Positions 9,273 through 22,274 are shown, numbered from the stretch's first letter. The stretch is DNA of 64,000 nt from Portulaca oleracea (GCA_029582165.1 CM055872.1:51355195-51419194), one strand, 5' to 3'. Translations and numbers: made by a program. Notes: a model not told the origin generated them from the letters alone.

Positions 9273-12200
9273 ATGGCTTCTACTGAGGTAAAGTTTCGAT
9301 TTATTGGCTGGTTGTACTATTAATGCTTGATTCGCGTGTTCTACCGATTCTGAAGCGAAATTTCTGTTCAATTTTACTGTTATGTTGGTTATTGTTAGAT
9401 GTGCTCTCTTTGATGAGATGAATGCGCTAGATTTTAGGTTTTGGTGTTGGGAAATTTGGATTTGCAAGATAAAATGTGAGAGAGAGCTTCAATCGATGCG
9501 CAATAACAGAATGATAGTTGCTGTCCGTCATTCCTCGAAAGGCGAAATCTTGATGACTGTTTGTCGCTAAAAGTAGTCAGTTCATATCAGGTTAGAAAGT
9601 GAAGAGGGGGGGGGGTCTTTCTGCTTTCCAAATTCCTCCTGCACCCCCTAATTTGAGGCAAGGAGGCCATGGCATCACCAAAAGAGTGATTCTTGTGTAT
9701 GTTTTGGTGAGAAAAGAGGCTGAGGTTTGTAATAAGAATTAAATTCTTCATATCAAATGTTTAGTCTTGCATGTGTTTGTAGTCAGTTCACAATTACGGG
9801 TCAAGCAAACATGTTGTTCTTACTCTTTTAGCTATCATAGAATTGACATTAGTAAGTGCAGATTGCGTAATGCCACTAGAAAGGGTTGGTGGTCTGTGGC
9901 CTGGACTGGTGATTGTGGTGGTTGGCTGGTGGGCTTGGATACGGTGATTAATTGGTGGACTTGGATGCACCCTTTAGAAATCATGTAGAGGTTGCTCATA
10001 GGAAGTATAATTTTCATGTCAGTACAATTTACTTAGACTGCTGACTGTCTGTTTTCCAGGAGAGTCACCGCAATCTTGAAGCACAAATTGAAGCACTACT
10101 GAATGTAGAAAAGCAGATGAGACTTTCTGGCGATGTTGCTGGAACAAAGAAGGCTGTCTGCGACATTCTGGAGCTGTGCTTTGAAGCCAAAGCATGGAAA
10201 ACTTTAAATGATCAAATTGTGCTTCTGTCAAAGCGCCGGGGGCAACTCAAACAGGTAGAACATTTGGATAATGCTAGCTTGTTTGTAATAGACTTGTCTA
10301 ACTTTGAAATAGTGAGTCTTGGGGAACATCATTTATCATTATGTTTTCTCTTTGTTTACTTATTTTGACTAAAAGATCAGTTCTTTAGCCTTTAACGAAC
10401 TAACATTTTTAGTACACCTATTAAAGAAATTCTCGTGATGTTTAATAGGAAAGAGGGGTGGAAATCTTGTTTTCAATTAGCAATGCTCTACAAACAATAC
10501 CTGTGTAAATATAGTATAAGTGTACAGCCCATTTGCACTTTTACATGAATGCGAAATTTGGTTTAGATCATCAGGTTTTGTTATTTCAAATGCATCAGGT
10601 CTGCAAACAATACTGGTCTTTTTTATTTGTTCTTGTTAGGAGTGTCCAGTAGACATGCATCAGGTTCTGTGATTTCACATCCATTTCTGCCTAGCATATT
10701 GTCTAACATGACATGTAGCCGTTGTTAAAAATCAAAGAGCCTGAATAACTGAAATAATCCTCCTGCTTTAAAATTTGTCTAGGAATTTCTAGGATCCTTA
10801 ACGTTAGTGGTTAATATTGTGCATTCCACACAATGTGTTAAGTTTGGAGTATGTCTCTAGGATAAATGTTTAGGAGAGAGTGGCTTAGTCTAGCTACTTA
10901 TACAAGTGTTTAAATTGGATTATTTGATAGAGGCGCTAGTGCCCAACTTCTGTCCACAGCTTGTTATATGGTCATTTTGTCTTTGTAACATACTATAGAC
11001 AGGTGGGTGAATTGAGGAATGTATTATGTTACACTAAGCCATGGTATTTTGATTTGGCTACAAGTTTGCGACATTGATACAGGGTACATAAAGTGTTGCC
11101 TGTTTCTGAAAGTGTTGCACATTTTTGGTTTGGAGTGAACTGCCAAGTCTTGATATCTTTCGATGGTATTTATGGCCATCTTGTGTTTCTAACGTACTAT
11201 TTTTACATATTAACTTATATTAAGCCATGGTATGTATGGGGCGTGTGTTTAAATGTTGCCTACTTCCTGAAAGTGTTATACTACTTCGGTCTGAAATGAA
11301 CTGTCAAGTCTTGATATCCTCGTTGGACTTTCATGGGTCTTCTGTGGGTACTTTTGGTGAAGTGAGAAAATATGGTTAGCATGTATCTGAAGTTTATCTG
11401 AAACTTTTCCAATCAGCCACCCCCCTTACCCCCAAAGAAAAAGAAAATAGTTTATATGAGACTTTATTCAGCCAAAATTCTGATGTCCACCTAATGGAAA
11501 CAGCCTTACCTGTTTGGTCACTACTATTTATCCTTGTGGCAATGTTCCGGGGCTGCTGCTGATATTTGTTTAGGTATTATTATCCATGTTCTGCATATAG
11601 TTTTCAAGCTTTCTCACTAGATGCCTATTCTGTGCAGGCTGTGACTGCTATGGTTCAGCAAGCCATGCAATACATTGATCAAACACCTGATCTAGACACT
11701 CGTATAGAGCTTATTAAAACACTGAACAGTGTCTCAGCTGGAAAGGTAGTGCACTTTGAGTGTTGCTAGGTTATTCTGTCTCGAAGCATGGTCTAATTTG
11801 CTGTTACCTGCAGATATATGTTGAAATAGAAAGGGCACGGTTGATCAAGAAGCTTGCTAAGATCAAGGAAGAGCAAGGGCTTATTGATGAAGCTGCTGAA
11901 TTGATGCAGGAGATTGCGGTTAGTGTGCCTATGTAGTGTTTTCACTTATGCAGTGCTAGTTTTCAGTGCAAACTTCTTATTCTTATTCATTTTGATATTT
12001 GTGCTTCTGCAGGTTGAAACCTTTGGGGCAATGGCGAAGACTGAGAAAATAGCGTTTATTCTTGAGCAAGTATGTTCAATTTTGAACATCTTTCTTATTT
12101 GTTCTTCTTATACAGGATGTAGTTAGCCATTTTCAGGAGTGAATTCATTCATTGCTTGTTAGTGGTATCTCTATGTGTTGGATGCATTTGAACTAGATCA

Positions 12201-15200
12201 ACAAATAAGAATATACTTCTAAAATTATTCATTAAAGATGATGGTAAAACTTCAATTAGTTTACTACACATATATTACCCTCCTTGAGTAATCTGTGAAA
12301 TCCGTGTGCCAAGCTTAGGTGTCAAAATTGTATGAAGATAATATGAAAGATGGAGTGAAAATGTGATGAAGATATAATAATTGTATAGTTTTTCGTACAT
12401 TTATAGATGGCATTTATAATAAGAGAAAATATAATATTCTGTCAATGTAGCATATAGAAAAAGAATATTTTATTAAGTCTAAAAAATGTTTCTATTATTA
12501 GTAGACAATAATCTTAAAATTTTAGCAATTTTGAAATATATTTCAACATACAATATTGTATTGTTTATAATAAGAGAAAATATAATATTCTGCCAATGTA
12601 ACATATAGAAAAAGAATATTTTATTAAGTCTAAAAAATGTTTCTATTATTAGTAGACAATAATCTTAAAATTTTAGCAATTTTGAAATATATTTCAACAT
12701 ACAATATTGTATTGTTTATATGTTAATTTATTTGATTATGTTTGGTTATATATTATTTTTGTGTTTTATAATTTTTGAAGAATATAATCATACAATCTGT
12801 ATAGTTCAAATTAGGCTATTTTTTGAACATCCCATTACTATAGAATCGAATTAGTATGAATTGTTAACAATATAATCATAGCAATCTTTAATTCTTTATA
12901 GTTCGAATTAGGCTATTTTTGAGCATCCCGCTAGTATAGTAAGTTAATTAGTATAATGCACTGTAAATCTTATACTTCTATCACTTTTTTATTGTCAACA
13001 TCAATAATAAAAGTTTAGAAATTAAATAAAATGTATAGGTTTTTCAGAAAAGATTTGCTTCCTACAAAGCTGTAGTTGAATAGTCATATATGCAAAATAT
13101 AGTCATACTATATGTTAATATTAGGGTTTTTTTTGGCATTTTGGACCCTGTAAAATATCGGCATTTATTTTTTGGATCCTTGGTTTTTTCAATGTTTATT
13201 TTCATTTTTGGATATGAAGGTTTCCATATGTAATTTCGGTTGCCTTTGCCTATTATTTCCTATTTTCCGGCCATCTTCCTCATGCAATGGTTATGGTTAT
13301 AGACATACACTTTGTAATGACCATTGTAGTAATGGCCATTATTCCCTTTGTAATTGATCTGTATTTGACCCTCGGACCTAAAGTTTTGGGCTACTCCCAA
13401 GGAACCGTGGGAGGAACCATAGGGTACTTAGGGGTCTAAGTAGCTTGACATGAATAAGAGAGGTGGATTATAGCTTGAATATTAGTTTTAAGCTTAGTCA
13501 TGAAGTTTGGAGCCAATCGGGGGAGGAATTCAAACATGGGAAGAAATAAGGAACATGACACATGCCTTTTTTTATTCGGTCCACAAACCTTTAGGTCCAA
13601 AAAATAAACATTGAAAACCAAGGGTCCAACAACGTCCAAAATGCAAAAGCCCGTTAATATTATACTATGCCAGATATAATTATTCAATGTTGTATTATTT
13701 TTCTGTTTGTTTTTATTTAGCAAATATACTTTCAAACCTATTTCTTAGTGTGTGTGTGTGTGTGTGTGTTTTACACAGGTAAGTAGTCCAACCCATTGGG
13801 CCCCTATTGTAGGGAAACACTAACCCAACAGGCCTAAACTAGACCCACTCCACCCGCAACACTCCCGAAACTGGTAAGTGAATGATTCCACCTCCTATCC
13901 CCTTCCTCCAGGGTTCAAATCCGGGGGGAAGTATTCATCCCTTAGCAATTTGGGAAGTGTTGCTGAAGCACGGACACTTCTATCAGCCTCACGTATCCGT
14001 GTCGACACTGACACTCTCGGACACTCCTCGGATACGTGTCAGACACGCGAAAAAACATTTCCCCTGAATAATTCCCAAAATAAACATCCGACACTTGAAG
14101 GACTCATGGTGGACACGCGTATCCCAACCTTAGGACACTTTCGAATCATTGACGGGCATCACATTTTTGGCTAACCACATCCATAGACATCCTCAACTAT
14201 GATATCCTTTTTTCAATACATCATTGTTTTTTCCTATTGCTTTACCATCTTACACATACCTTTGTCCCTCTTTCATATAACTTTTTCCATCTTCCATTAT
14301 TTATAAGATTTTATGTTTTATATATATAGTTTTATGATTCATAAACTATTAAAGAAAATATATTTATTAACAAACATTTTTAAAATAAAATTTGATATTT
14401 TTTGAAGTACTATATAAAATTAAGGGACGTAATGAATTTTGTGTCATATCCTTAATTTTTCAAAAATTGCGTGTCCTCGTGATGTGTCGTGTCGTATCCG
14501 TGTCTCGTGTCCGAGTTTGTGCTTCTTAGGTTGCTGGTGGGAGTGGTCTTAGTTTAGGCGTTGACATCCCCCTAACCCTGTCCGCTACAAGTCTGTTGGG
14601 TTAGTGTTTCACTGCGATAAAGGGCCCAATGGGTTGGACTACTTACCTATGTAAAAAAAATACTAACACACACACACATACTAAGAAATAGGTTTGAAAG
14701 TATATTTGCTAAATAAAAATATATTAAAGTTTTAGGATTTATCTATCATTAATCCTCCTAAATAATAATCTCATAGTGATTTCACTTTAAAAATGATTGA
14801 TATAATATTATTTGTGTATGTAACAATAATGATATAAAAGAGGTGATGGTCAAATGATAATTACCTCATGCTCTATGCTCCCCGCCAAGGTTTAATTCTT
14901 GGTGGAAACAAAATATTTCCCACTAATTTATTTTTCAATGAACAATAATTATTATTTAGGTTTGGAAGTAGGTTAGGAGTAACCAAACCTCCTAAATTTC
15001 ATCATCTAGGTATGTTTTTGAGCATACCATTACTGTAGTTGTTGAATTAGTGTTATTCATTGTGATTCTTATATTTTTGTCATATGTTTTTATTATTAGC
15101 AGTAATAGTTGAAAATTTAAAAGCTAAATAGAATGTATAGTTTTTTTTTGTCTTTTCGTTTTTTTGAAAATAGATCTTCCAACTAAGTTGTAGTAAATAT

Positions 15201-18200
15201 TGTCATGTGTCAAATATAAACGTACGATATGTTAATAGTGCATGCCAAATATAATCACACAATATTGTATTATTTGTAATTTATTTTTGATTTGATTATC
15301 ATTTATTATATATTATTTGTTAATACTTACAACCAAAAAATTGGGCCACTTGTCGAAATCAGGTGATTTCGCTCACTTTGATATAATACTATGGAGATAT
15401 TGAAGGGTGAAGTTCACAATTGCAGCTCTATGTCTTTTTCAGGTTTGTCTTTGTTTGGACCGCCAAGATTATGTTAGGGCTCAAATCCTTTCAAGGAAAA
15501 TCAGCCCTAGGGTCTTTGATGTTGACCCTTCAAAAGAAAAGAAAAAGCCGAAGGAAGGTGACGCTGTTGTAGAAGAAGCTCCTGCTGAGATCCCTTCTTT
15601 GCCAGAGCTTAAGCGTATCTATTATGAATTGATGATTCGGTAAGTTTGGATGTGACTTGACTTTACATTCTATGGTTCAAACATGGTCATCTTTGTGCGT
15701 GATAATTAATGACTTTATTTTTTTTCTTCTGTTGATTTGTGGTGAAAGTTTGCAATTATTTTTTTGTTTTCAAAAACTTGAATTATTTGCTTAGATTAGA
15801 AAAGCCCAAGGCTCAAACAGGCCAAAGGGGTCCCAAAGTCTAGGTGCTGACTTTTAGGCAAAGGCGCACAATCGCAAGACACTTTTCATATTTGTATATT
15901 TTCTCTACATGAAAATCATTCCCACATGAATATGCTTGAAAAATGTCAAAGTTGTGGGTGGTTATGGAGATGTTTTAGCGTTGAATGGTTTGAATCAGAA
16001 GGAAACACAATAAAAAGAATCTTTTCTACGTTTCTTTTTCACTAAGGGTGTGTTTGGTGCAAAGAAAAACTATTTTCTAGGAAAATAGTTTTCATTGTAA
16101 AATGATTTTCAATTGGTATTTTCAATTGTTTGGTACATTTTCCATTTTCTTGGGAAATGAATCAAATGCTGAGAAAGAAGATATCTTGCTTGTCGGAGGC
16201 AGCAACGGAGGAGTTAGTGACAAGAGTGCTGGCCCTAGGGATACTTGCATAGGGTTAGGGTAGACATGGGAGGGGAGGAAGTAGGTTGTGTGATTAACTT
16301 GAGCCAGGAAAATGAGTTTCTTTTTTTTTTTTTTGGTTGGACTCGGGAAAATAATTTAAATTTACATAGGGAGGGGGGGGGGAATGATTTTTCTGGAAAA
16401 TGGTGTTCTTCGTTTTCTGTCTACCAAACATCGAAAAATGAGAAAATCATTTCTCAAAGAATGGTTTCATCCCCCACCAAACTCACCCTAAGATCCAAAA
16501 GTCGCTCAAAGCGTATACAAATGGAGCACCTTTTTAGGGCTTTTCGGATGAGCCTTGCCTCACTTTGTCTGAAGGGTTGGGGTCTGAGCCTTGCGCTTCA
16601 TTGGGGCTAGGCGCCTCGGGATTGCCTTTTTAAACTAAGATTATTTGTAGTAACTCTTGTAGAAGGTCCTTTTATTTTATCTAGCTTCTAATATACTTTG
16701 ACAAACTAAGAACTAGTGGAGTGTCCGAATCATGAGTTCTTACATTCAATGCACGTATGTGTCACAAGTACACTGATACGATGGTGCCTTGGTAAAATTA
16801 GGCATTGGGTGTGATACTTCGTAATAATATTTTCGTATACTAGGAAAACACTTTATGAAAAGGACAAGTTGGAATGGGTTGTTCTGGAGAAAGTAATGAA
16901 GAGTTGGAATAGGCTGCCATCTCCTGATGTTCAATATTTTGTTTGCTTAAACTCGTCCCAACATGTGTTTTATCCATTAGCTGCCAAATAGTTGGCATAA
17001 TCAACATTCAAGTTTTTCTGTTATCTGTTCCTTGAATTCCTTCTATGTCAGCCTATGTTACTTTTTGACTCTTCATTTTCCTAACCATCTCCTCTGTATG
17101 TGGATGAGGGTACGACATTGACACTTCAAATTACTCTGGAAATATGTACAATTTCTTAAAATAGTCAAGTCGACAGATTGACTGTCCATATCATACACCC
17201 ATTTGCTACATCTGGTCATACTGCATATGTCCGAGTAATGTAGATTCCAAACCACCCCCCCCCCCCCCCCCAAAGTAAGAGTGAAGACACTGTGATACAC
17301 ACATCCAATGTCGTGGTTGTGCTAAGTTGTCATCTGGACTTGTATGTGAGAGCAAGGCTCTCTCTCTTGCTTCTGGATATCTCTTCGTTTCACTGATTGT
17401 TGAGCTTCTGTCATTGATTACCCTTGTTCTTGTGAAACTGTGGTCACATTTAGAGGTAGGCTAAATGGTCACTCTAATGGTAGCTGCTGTATTATGTTGC
17501 TTGTCTGAACCAAATATGATGCTTGTTGCATTGGAAGTCTTCATGTCATTAAATTGTAAAACTGATGGCCCTAACACTCATTTTGATCACTGCACTATTG
17601 AAATCTGATTTGTCACAGAAGTAGTGCAGCTGGGATGAAATGATCAAGAAAATAAGTACAGAGCAGGTGCTTGTACTGTAAAAATTGTGCTGCTTAATCC
17701 CCAGTAGCAATCCTCTTATATCATACATTCATGCTTTATTGTGATTTCCTTAGCTATGGATTGTATGTATTCTCTCTGCCTGTCAAAGTGCTTCTCCTTT
17801 TTATGCCATATCCTGAATTGTAACCTTCAAATGGTATATTATTCGTTGAGTGTTGACAGACCTTGCGCACTCCTCTCGTGGCCTTTTTCTAGATCCAAAA
17901 GTACCTCATTTGGAAATGGAGGAATATATGTTTTGGCATAAGTGGTGACATTCTGAGGTCTTTCTTGTTTCTGCTGTTAGGAAAGGAAAATAATGAATGC
18001 ATTGTATGTCCCATAATAGGTCCCATTCTAATACCCTTTTTCAGGAGTCGATGACTATTCATAACTATTACTTTGAAACCAAAGAAGAGTTTGATCCAAT
18101 GCTTTACTTTGGGCATAGTTGATCCTAAATTGACATTAGAAGTATATTGATGTTTCCTCAATAACCAAATACTTTTGTCTGTAAATACTGCATATTTGAT

Positions 18201-18741
18201 TCCATCCATAAATATATTTTCTTCCCTATGAGTTCGAGTCTCAATAAGAATGTTAGTTCTTACTATTCATCTGTTATAATATGAAGATACCACACCAATT
18301 CCTTATGCATGTTATAACTACTTAACTAGAAGTGTCGTGCATGATGTATGACATGTTGCAGTAGCCACTGGTGTTATGTCACTGAGGGTGTGTTTGGACT
18401 GTACAGAGAGGGGTGGAAAAAATTTGTGGAAAAAAAATAGGAGCAAAGAAAATAAGAGTAAAGTAAGTTTTAAGTAAAACCCTGACTTTCCATTCAATTT
18501 TTTTCCCCTCTGTTTGGTTCAAGCAACTAATGCATGAAAAATTAAATGTGCATGAGACTAGCGAATATCAAGCTACCCTTTTTGTGGATCATCTGACCTA
18601 ATTTAGGGAAAATTGAGACAGGGAGTCAAATGAGTACTTGAGAGAGAGAGATATTAAAATGGGTGCGCACGAGAGAGAGAGAGAGGGTAAAATGTTTGTT
18701 TGTGTGTGTGTGTGTGAGAGAGAGATATTAAAATGGGTGCG

Positions 18742-18777
<36 letters not shown>

Positions 18778-19028
18778 AAATGTTTGTTTGTGTGTGTGAG
18801 AGAGAGAGAGTAAAATGGGTGTGCAAGAGAGAAATTAAAATGGATGCGCCAAAATGGAAAAAGTAAAGTGTGTGTGTGTATATGAGAGAGATTAAAATGG
18901 GTGCGTGCATGTGCCAGCAAGATAGAGATTAAAATGAGTGCGTGCATGTGCCAGCAAGATAGAAATTAAAATGAGTGCATCTAAGAGAGAGAGGGGAGAG
19001 AAGAGGAGAGAGAAAGTCTGAAGGGAAT

Positions 19029-19080
<52 letters not shown>

Positions 19081-20106
19081 GCAAGAGATGGGAGTTCCCG
19101 GATCGTCGATCCCAATCGGGGGTCGTTAGCGACCTGGATCGGTAATTTGATCGATCCAGTTCTCACTCACAGCAAACCCTAGATCCACGAATTGGATGCC
19201 CAATTGAAGGATATTTGAGGTGGAAGTTGAGGGCTTTTGGTTGGTGTGAAGTTGCGACTCCACCGGTGTGGCTTTCTCCGGCCATCAATGGTCGATTTCC
19301 GACCGCCGGCAGTATAGAGAGAGAGAGAGAGATATAGAGAGAGAGAGACTGCGATGGACGACAGGAGAAGATGAAGCAACAGCAAGAGTCTGGTTCTTTT
19401 TTTTTTTTTTTGAAGACTGAGCAAGAGAGAAACAAGATACTGCTGAGAGCTCACTTGCTCTGTAGAACTTAAATTACTACTGTAGTATTTTGCTCAAATA
19501 CCTAGGCCATGATATATACAGCTGGGCCAGCTGGCTATTTTAATTATTTTAATAAGATTTTCTTTTAAATTAATAGAACTTCAATTAATTTTGCAGGCTT
19601 TGGGTAGAATAGGGTTAAGGCCCATTTATAAGTAGAAGAATTTTTATATATCGATCCCAAAAACAATTATTGGTGAATTCCGATCCCAATTATGTTCCTG
19701 TTGAACCTACCCCCGCCGATCCCCCTTTTTTAAAATTTATGATTTCGATCCCGAACTCGATCCTCGATCTACACCGTTCCCCGACCCTGGCAACTATGCT
19801 TTAGATCCAAACTTTTCCTGAACTTTCCTCATTTTTGAGGGGAAAGTTTTTTGTTTTTTCTTGTCTTAAACTTTCCACTCATTTTTCCAATTATTTTTTT
19901 TCCTTTCCTTTTTCTTCTGTCTGAACAGAGGAAACATTTTTATTTTCAATTTTTTTTTCTTTCCACCCTTTTTTTTTCTAGTCCTAACACATCCTTAATT
20001 CTCCCTCTTTAATTTGGTATTTCATCAATGAAGTTGTACTCAGCCTGAATCAGCTCTCACTGCTTTATTGAAGTAGAAGTGGCTTGACTAGAGTTATTAT
20101 TATTAA

Positions 20107-20179
<73 letters not shown>

Positions 20180-20213
20180 GCTGCTGCTGCTGCTGCTGCT
20201 GTTGTTGTTGTTG

Positions 20214-20258
<45 letters not shown>

Positions 20259-21414
20259 TTTTTAAATTTTTTTTATACTTCTCTGCAGGTACTACAAACA
20301 CCATAATGACTACCTTGAAATATGTCGATGCTATAAGGCTATCTATGAGATACCATCTGTGAGGGAAGATCCTGGACAGTGGACACCAGTAAGTTATGCT
20401 TCACTGAATATTTGGCTCCTGTTCCTTAGAATTTCCCTGATAGGTTATTTTTTGCAGATCTTGAGGAAAATTTGCTGGTATTTGGCTCTTTCCCCACATG
20501 ATCCAATGCAATCAAGCCTTCTGAATGCTACTCAGGAGGATAAGAATCTTTCTGAAATACCCAAGTTCAAGTATGTGATCTGCTTTTTCTGAGCAAGCAT
20601 TTTCACTCCAAGTTTATAAGCTTTGCAATGTATATGTCCTATTTTCTGTGTGATCATTTCTTTCCTTGATGGGGTTTATAGGTCTCTACTGAAGCAGCTG
20701 GTGACTATGGAGGTTATACAGTGGACTGCTCTTTGGAATGAATTTAAGGATGAATTTGATAATGAGAAGAATCTGCTTGGAGGTCCTTTGGGTGAGAAGG
20801 CTGCTGAAGATCTTAGGCAAAGGATCATTGAACATGTATGTTGTGTGTACAGAATTATTTATTGGTTCATTCATTCCTTGAGAATACTCAAGACAATTAA
20901 TGGTTACATATTTTCCTTGGTTGTCGCCTCCCCAGAACATACTTGTTGTGTCAAAGTATTACTCAAGAATCACCTTGAAGAGACTTGCAGATCTGCTATG
21001 CCTTAATGTACAGGTTTGTTGATTGCCTGCACTTATGACCTCAGTTTTCCATTGTTTCATACTCACAAGGCCATGCATGTAAACCAGGCATAAATGAAAC
21101 TTGGTGAAAATGGTTGCTTTGTTTTGCCTTTCAGTCTAAGGTACAAAGAGTGTATTAAAATTTTACATGATTTTGTGTTATATATGTATATACAGGAAGC
21201 AGAAAAGCACCTATCTGAGATGGTGGTGTCCAAGGCCCTTGTGGCAAAGATTGACAGGCCAGCAGGGCTTGTATGTTTTCAGGTAGTGAAGGACAGCAAC
21301 GAAATTCTCAACTCCTGGTCAATGAATTTGGAGAAGTTGCTCGACCTCGTTGAGAAGAGTTGCCATCAAATCCACAAGGAAACCATGGTTCACAAAGCTG
21401 CTCTTAAAGTTTGA
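9273..21414 (+). CDS. RPN5: 26S proteasome non-ATPase regulatory subunit 12 (RPN5)
   Basis: RPN5 is a PCI-domain subunit of the 19S lid, needed for lid assembly and ubiquitin-dependent proteolysis. The coding exons are 9273-9287, 10060-10254, 11638-11745, 11814-11918, 12013-12069, 15443-15639, 20289-20388, 20458-20570, 20682-20835, 20936-21013 and 21196-21414. All introns are GT-AG. The exons sum to 1341 nt (446 residues plus stop), close to Arabidopsis RPN5 (about 442). Diagnostic blocks are [81 protein letters not shown] and the PCI end [18 protein letters not shown]…KIDRPAG…[15 protein letters not shown]. The PCI domain spans roughly residues 240-420. The start is the only ATG in frame with exon 2; exon 1 encodes just five residues (MASTE). 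No stop or frameshift is present, so the gene looks functional. Introns 5 (3.4 kb) and 6 (4.6 kb) are enlarged by repeats. Confidence 0.96.
10255..11637 (+). other. RPN5 intron 2 with a diverged local direct repeat
   Basis: Intron between coding exons 2 and 3. Two related stretches near 11036-11162 and 11221-11326 each run from TAAGCCATGGTAT through a GTTGCC…CTGAAAGTGTT block to AACTG(C/T)CAAGTCTTGATATC. They are offset by about 180 bp and fit an old tandem duplication. The rest is ordinary T-rich intron. Confidence 0.6.
12414..12715. repeat. Two-copy tandem duplication, 151-bp unit
   Basis: The stretch starting TTATAATAAGAGAAAATATA at 12414 recurs at 12565. It differs by only a couple of substitutions (GTCAATGTAG versus GCCAATGTAA). 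The near identity implies a recent duplication inside RPN5 intron 5. Confidence 0.9.
13710..14719. mobile_element. Foldback-like inverted-repeat element in RPN5 intron 5
   Basis: Arms of about 150-190 bp (13710-13862 and 14528-14719) are inverse copies. The outer ends are TTTTTATTTAGCAAATATAC and GTATATTTGCTAAATAAAAA. The arms then run through a TG/CA microsatellite, AAGTAGTCCAACCCATTGGG and a GCCTAAACTAGACCCACTCC-like stretch. The arms flank a second, inner inverted repeat (13964-14528). No clear target duplication was found at the outer ends. Confidence 0.8.
13964..14528. repeat. Inner inverted repeat (MITE-like) with ATCCGTGTC motifs
   Basis: The left end CTGAAGCACGGACACTTC is the inverse of the right end GTGTCCGAGTTTGTGCTTCTTAG (first and last ~20 bp). 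Several GTATCCGTGTC/GACACG motifs lie just inside each end. It sits exactly between the arms of the outer element, so it is a nested insertion or its natural core. Confidence 0.6.
16046..16488. mobile_element. Tourist-like MITE, 443 bp, TAA duplication
   Basis: The ends GGGTGTGTTTGGTGC and CCACCAAACTCACCC form inverted repeats. TAA lies on both sides (16043-16045, 16489-16491). The interior carries mirrored AAAATGATTTTC/GAAAATCATTTC-type motifs typical of this MITE style, plus T and G homopolymers. Confidence 0.8.
18386..19995. mobile_element. MITE-like element with internal GA-rich arrays
   Basis: The left end GGGTGTGTTTGGACTG and right end TAGTCCTAACACATCC are imperfect inverted repeats. 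Sub-terminal sequence is complementary in style (GGGTGGAAAAAA on the left, TTTCCACCC on the right). The flanks (TGA and TTA) do not form a clean duplication. Inside are GA arrays and a GC-richer core at 19081-19310 without an intact ORF. Confidence 0.5.
18638..19078. repeat. GA-rich composite satellite with ATTAAAATGGGTG units
   Basis: Runs of (GA)n alternate with ATTAAAATGGGTGCG(C/T)-like spacers (for example near 18653, 18727, 18837, 18891, 18930, 18966) and TGTTTGTTTGTGTGTGTG blocks. A pure GA run of about 45 bp occupies 19031-19078. ORFs here are leucine/serine-repeat artefacts. Confidence 0.85.
20096..20256. repeat. Mirror-ordered compound trinucleotide microsatellite
   Basis: The order is (ATT)n, then (GTT)n, (GCT)n, (GTT)n and (ATT)n again. 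The array lies in the last part of RPN5 intron 6, about 30 bp before the acceptor CTCTGCAG at 20288. A T-rich tract follows it and may serve as the polypyrimidine tract. Confidence 0.95.
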
Positions 21415-22274
21415 AGAGGTGGTATTTCTTTGTCCTTTCTGCTCACTGTTTGTACCCCCGGCCCTAGTCGGAGGAAACAATGTTCTTCCAATCCCTTTGT
21501 TTTCTTTCCGTCATCATCCTCCGGGATTGTTAGAAATGCTGTATTTTCTCCATGGCAATGCGATCCTTTTTGTTGCAAATCGATTCTCTTGCCAGACTTT
21601 AGCTGGGTAGCCCAGGCTTTCATCTGGATCAATACCGTATTTGACGCTTTGTAACAAATACATATCAACAGTTTCAGTGCTTGTATCCCTAATTATCATA
21701 TGAATGATAGACTTATCAGTAAGGCCAAAAAGTTTAGAATTTTTAGGTGTTTTGCTTCTGTTTATTTTCAACGTTGTGTGCTTTTGCAGTAAGGACAATA
21801 AGTCACTGTTTTCCAAGTGAATTCATCCTGCAGAACTTGAAACTCTCCTACATGCTATCATTGCTGTGTTGTCAGGCCCGGCCCGATCACTAAATCGGCT
21901 GATCCAATGGGTCAGTGTGTCATGGTTGGATCGTTTTGAACGGATCAAACCGGATGACCCGATTAGTGGTTGAACTGGATGACCCAGCCATGTGTAAAAT
22001 TAAATTTGATGTACTTTTCAAAAATTAATTTTTAAATTTCCTGAGATTAACTTAAATAATTGAGTCCATTCCATAAAAAAAGAATCGAGTCCAAGCTCAA
22101 ATAATAGTATAGGTTTACAGGCCATTCAACTTAACAAAAGATTCAGTATTAACAAGGTTATAGCAATTAAACGTGTCGTAGGTTATATAGCAATGAGGAG
22201 ATGAGCATTGTCCATTTAAAAAATAAAAGAAAAAAGTTGCGTAGTCAACCACATCCGAAGATTGTACTACCTTT
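21415..22274 (+). other. RPN5 3' UTR and downstream region
   Basis: The first few hundred bases after the stop are probably 3' UTR, although I cannot fix a poly(A) site. 21880-21990 has a GGCCCGATCACTAAATCGG / GACCCGATTAGTGGTTGAAC inverted pair that looks like a small repeat. No gene is visible. Confidence 0.45.

Larger units (their letters stand above)
12070..15442 (+). other. RPN5 intron 5, enlarged by repeats
   Basis: This 3.4-kb intron holds a 151-bp tandem duplication and a 1-kb inverted-repeat element. It also has three diverged copies of an AT-rich motif (GAATTAGGCTATTTTTGAGCAT-like near 12810 and 12905, and TATGTTTTTGAGCATACC near 15010). The splice ends are GTATGT and TTTTTCAG. Confidence 0.8.
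15640..20288 (+). other. RPN5 intron 6, enlarged by repeats
   Basis: This 4.6-kb intron contains a Tourist-like MITE (16046-16488) and a C homopolymer near 17253-17271. It also has a large GA-rich element (18386-19995) and a compound trinucleotide repeat ending 30 bp before the acceptor. Sequence flanking the Tourist insertion (15800-16045 and 16489-16620) looks like a second, older repeat rich in AGGCGCC/AAGGCGCAC motifs. The stretch 16620-18385 shows nothing recognisable. Confidence 0.75.

Noticed and set aside
9382..10017. Short ORFs in RPN5 intron 1
   Set aside because: They overlap an intron bounded by good GT-AG sites and show no conservation that I recognise.
18654..19454. Ser/Leu/His-rich minus-strand ORFs
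   Set aside because: Translations of GA and TG repeats; no codon structure outside the repeats.
20065..20362. Ile/Val/Ala/Thr-repeat ORFs on both strands
   Set aside because: Pure translation of the (ATT)(GTT)(GCT) microsatellite; on the + strand they lie across an RPN5 intron-exon border.
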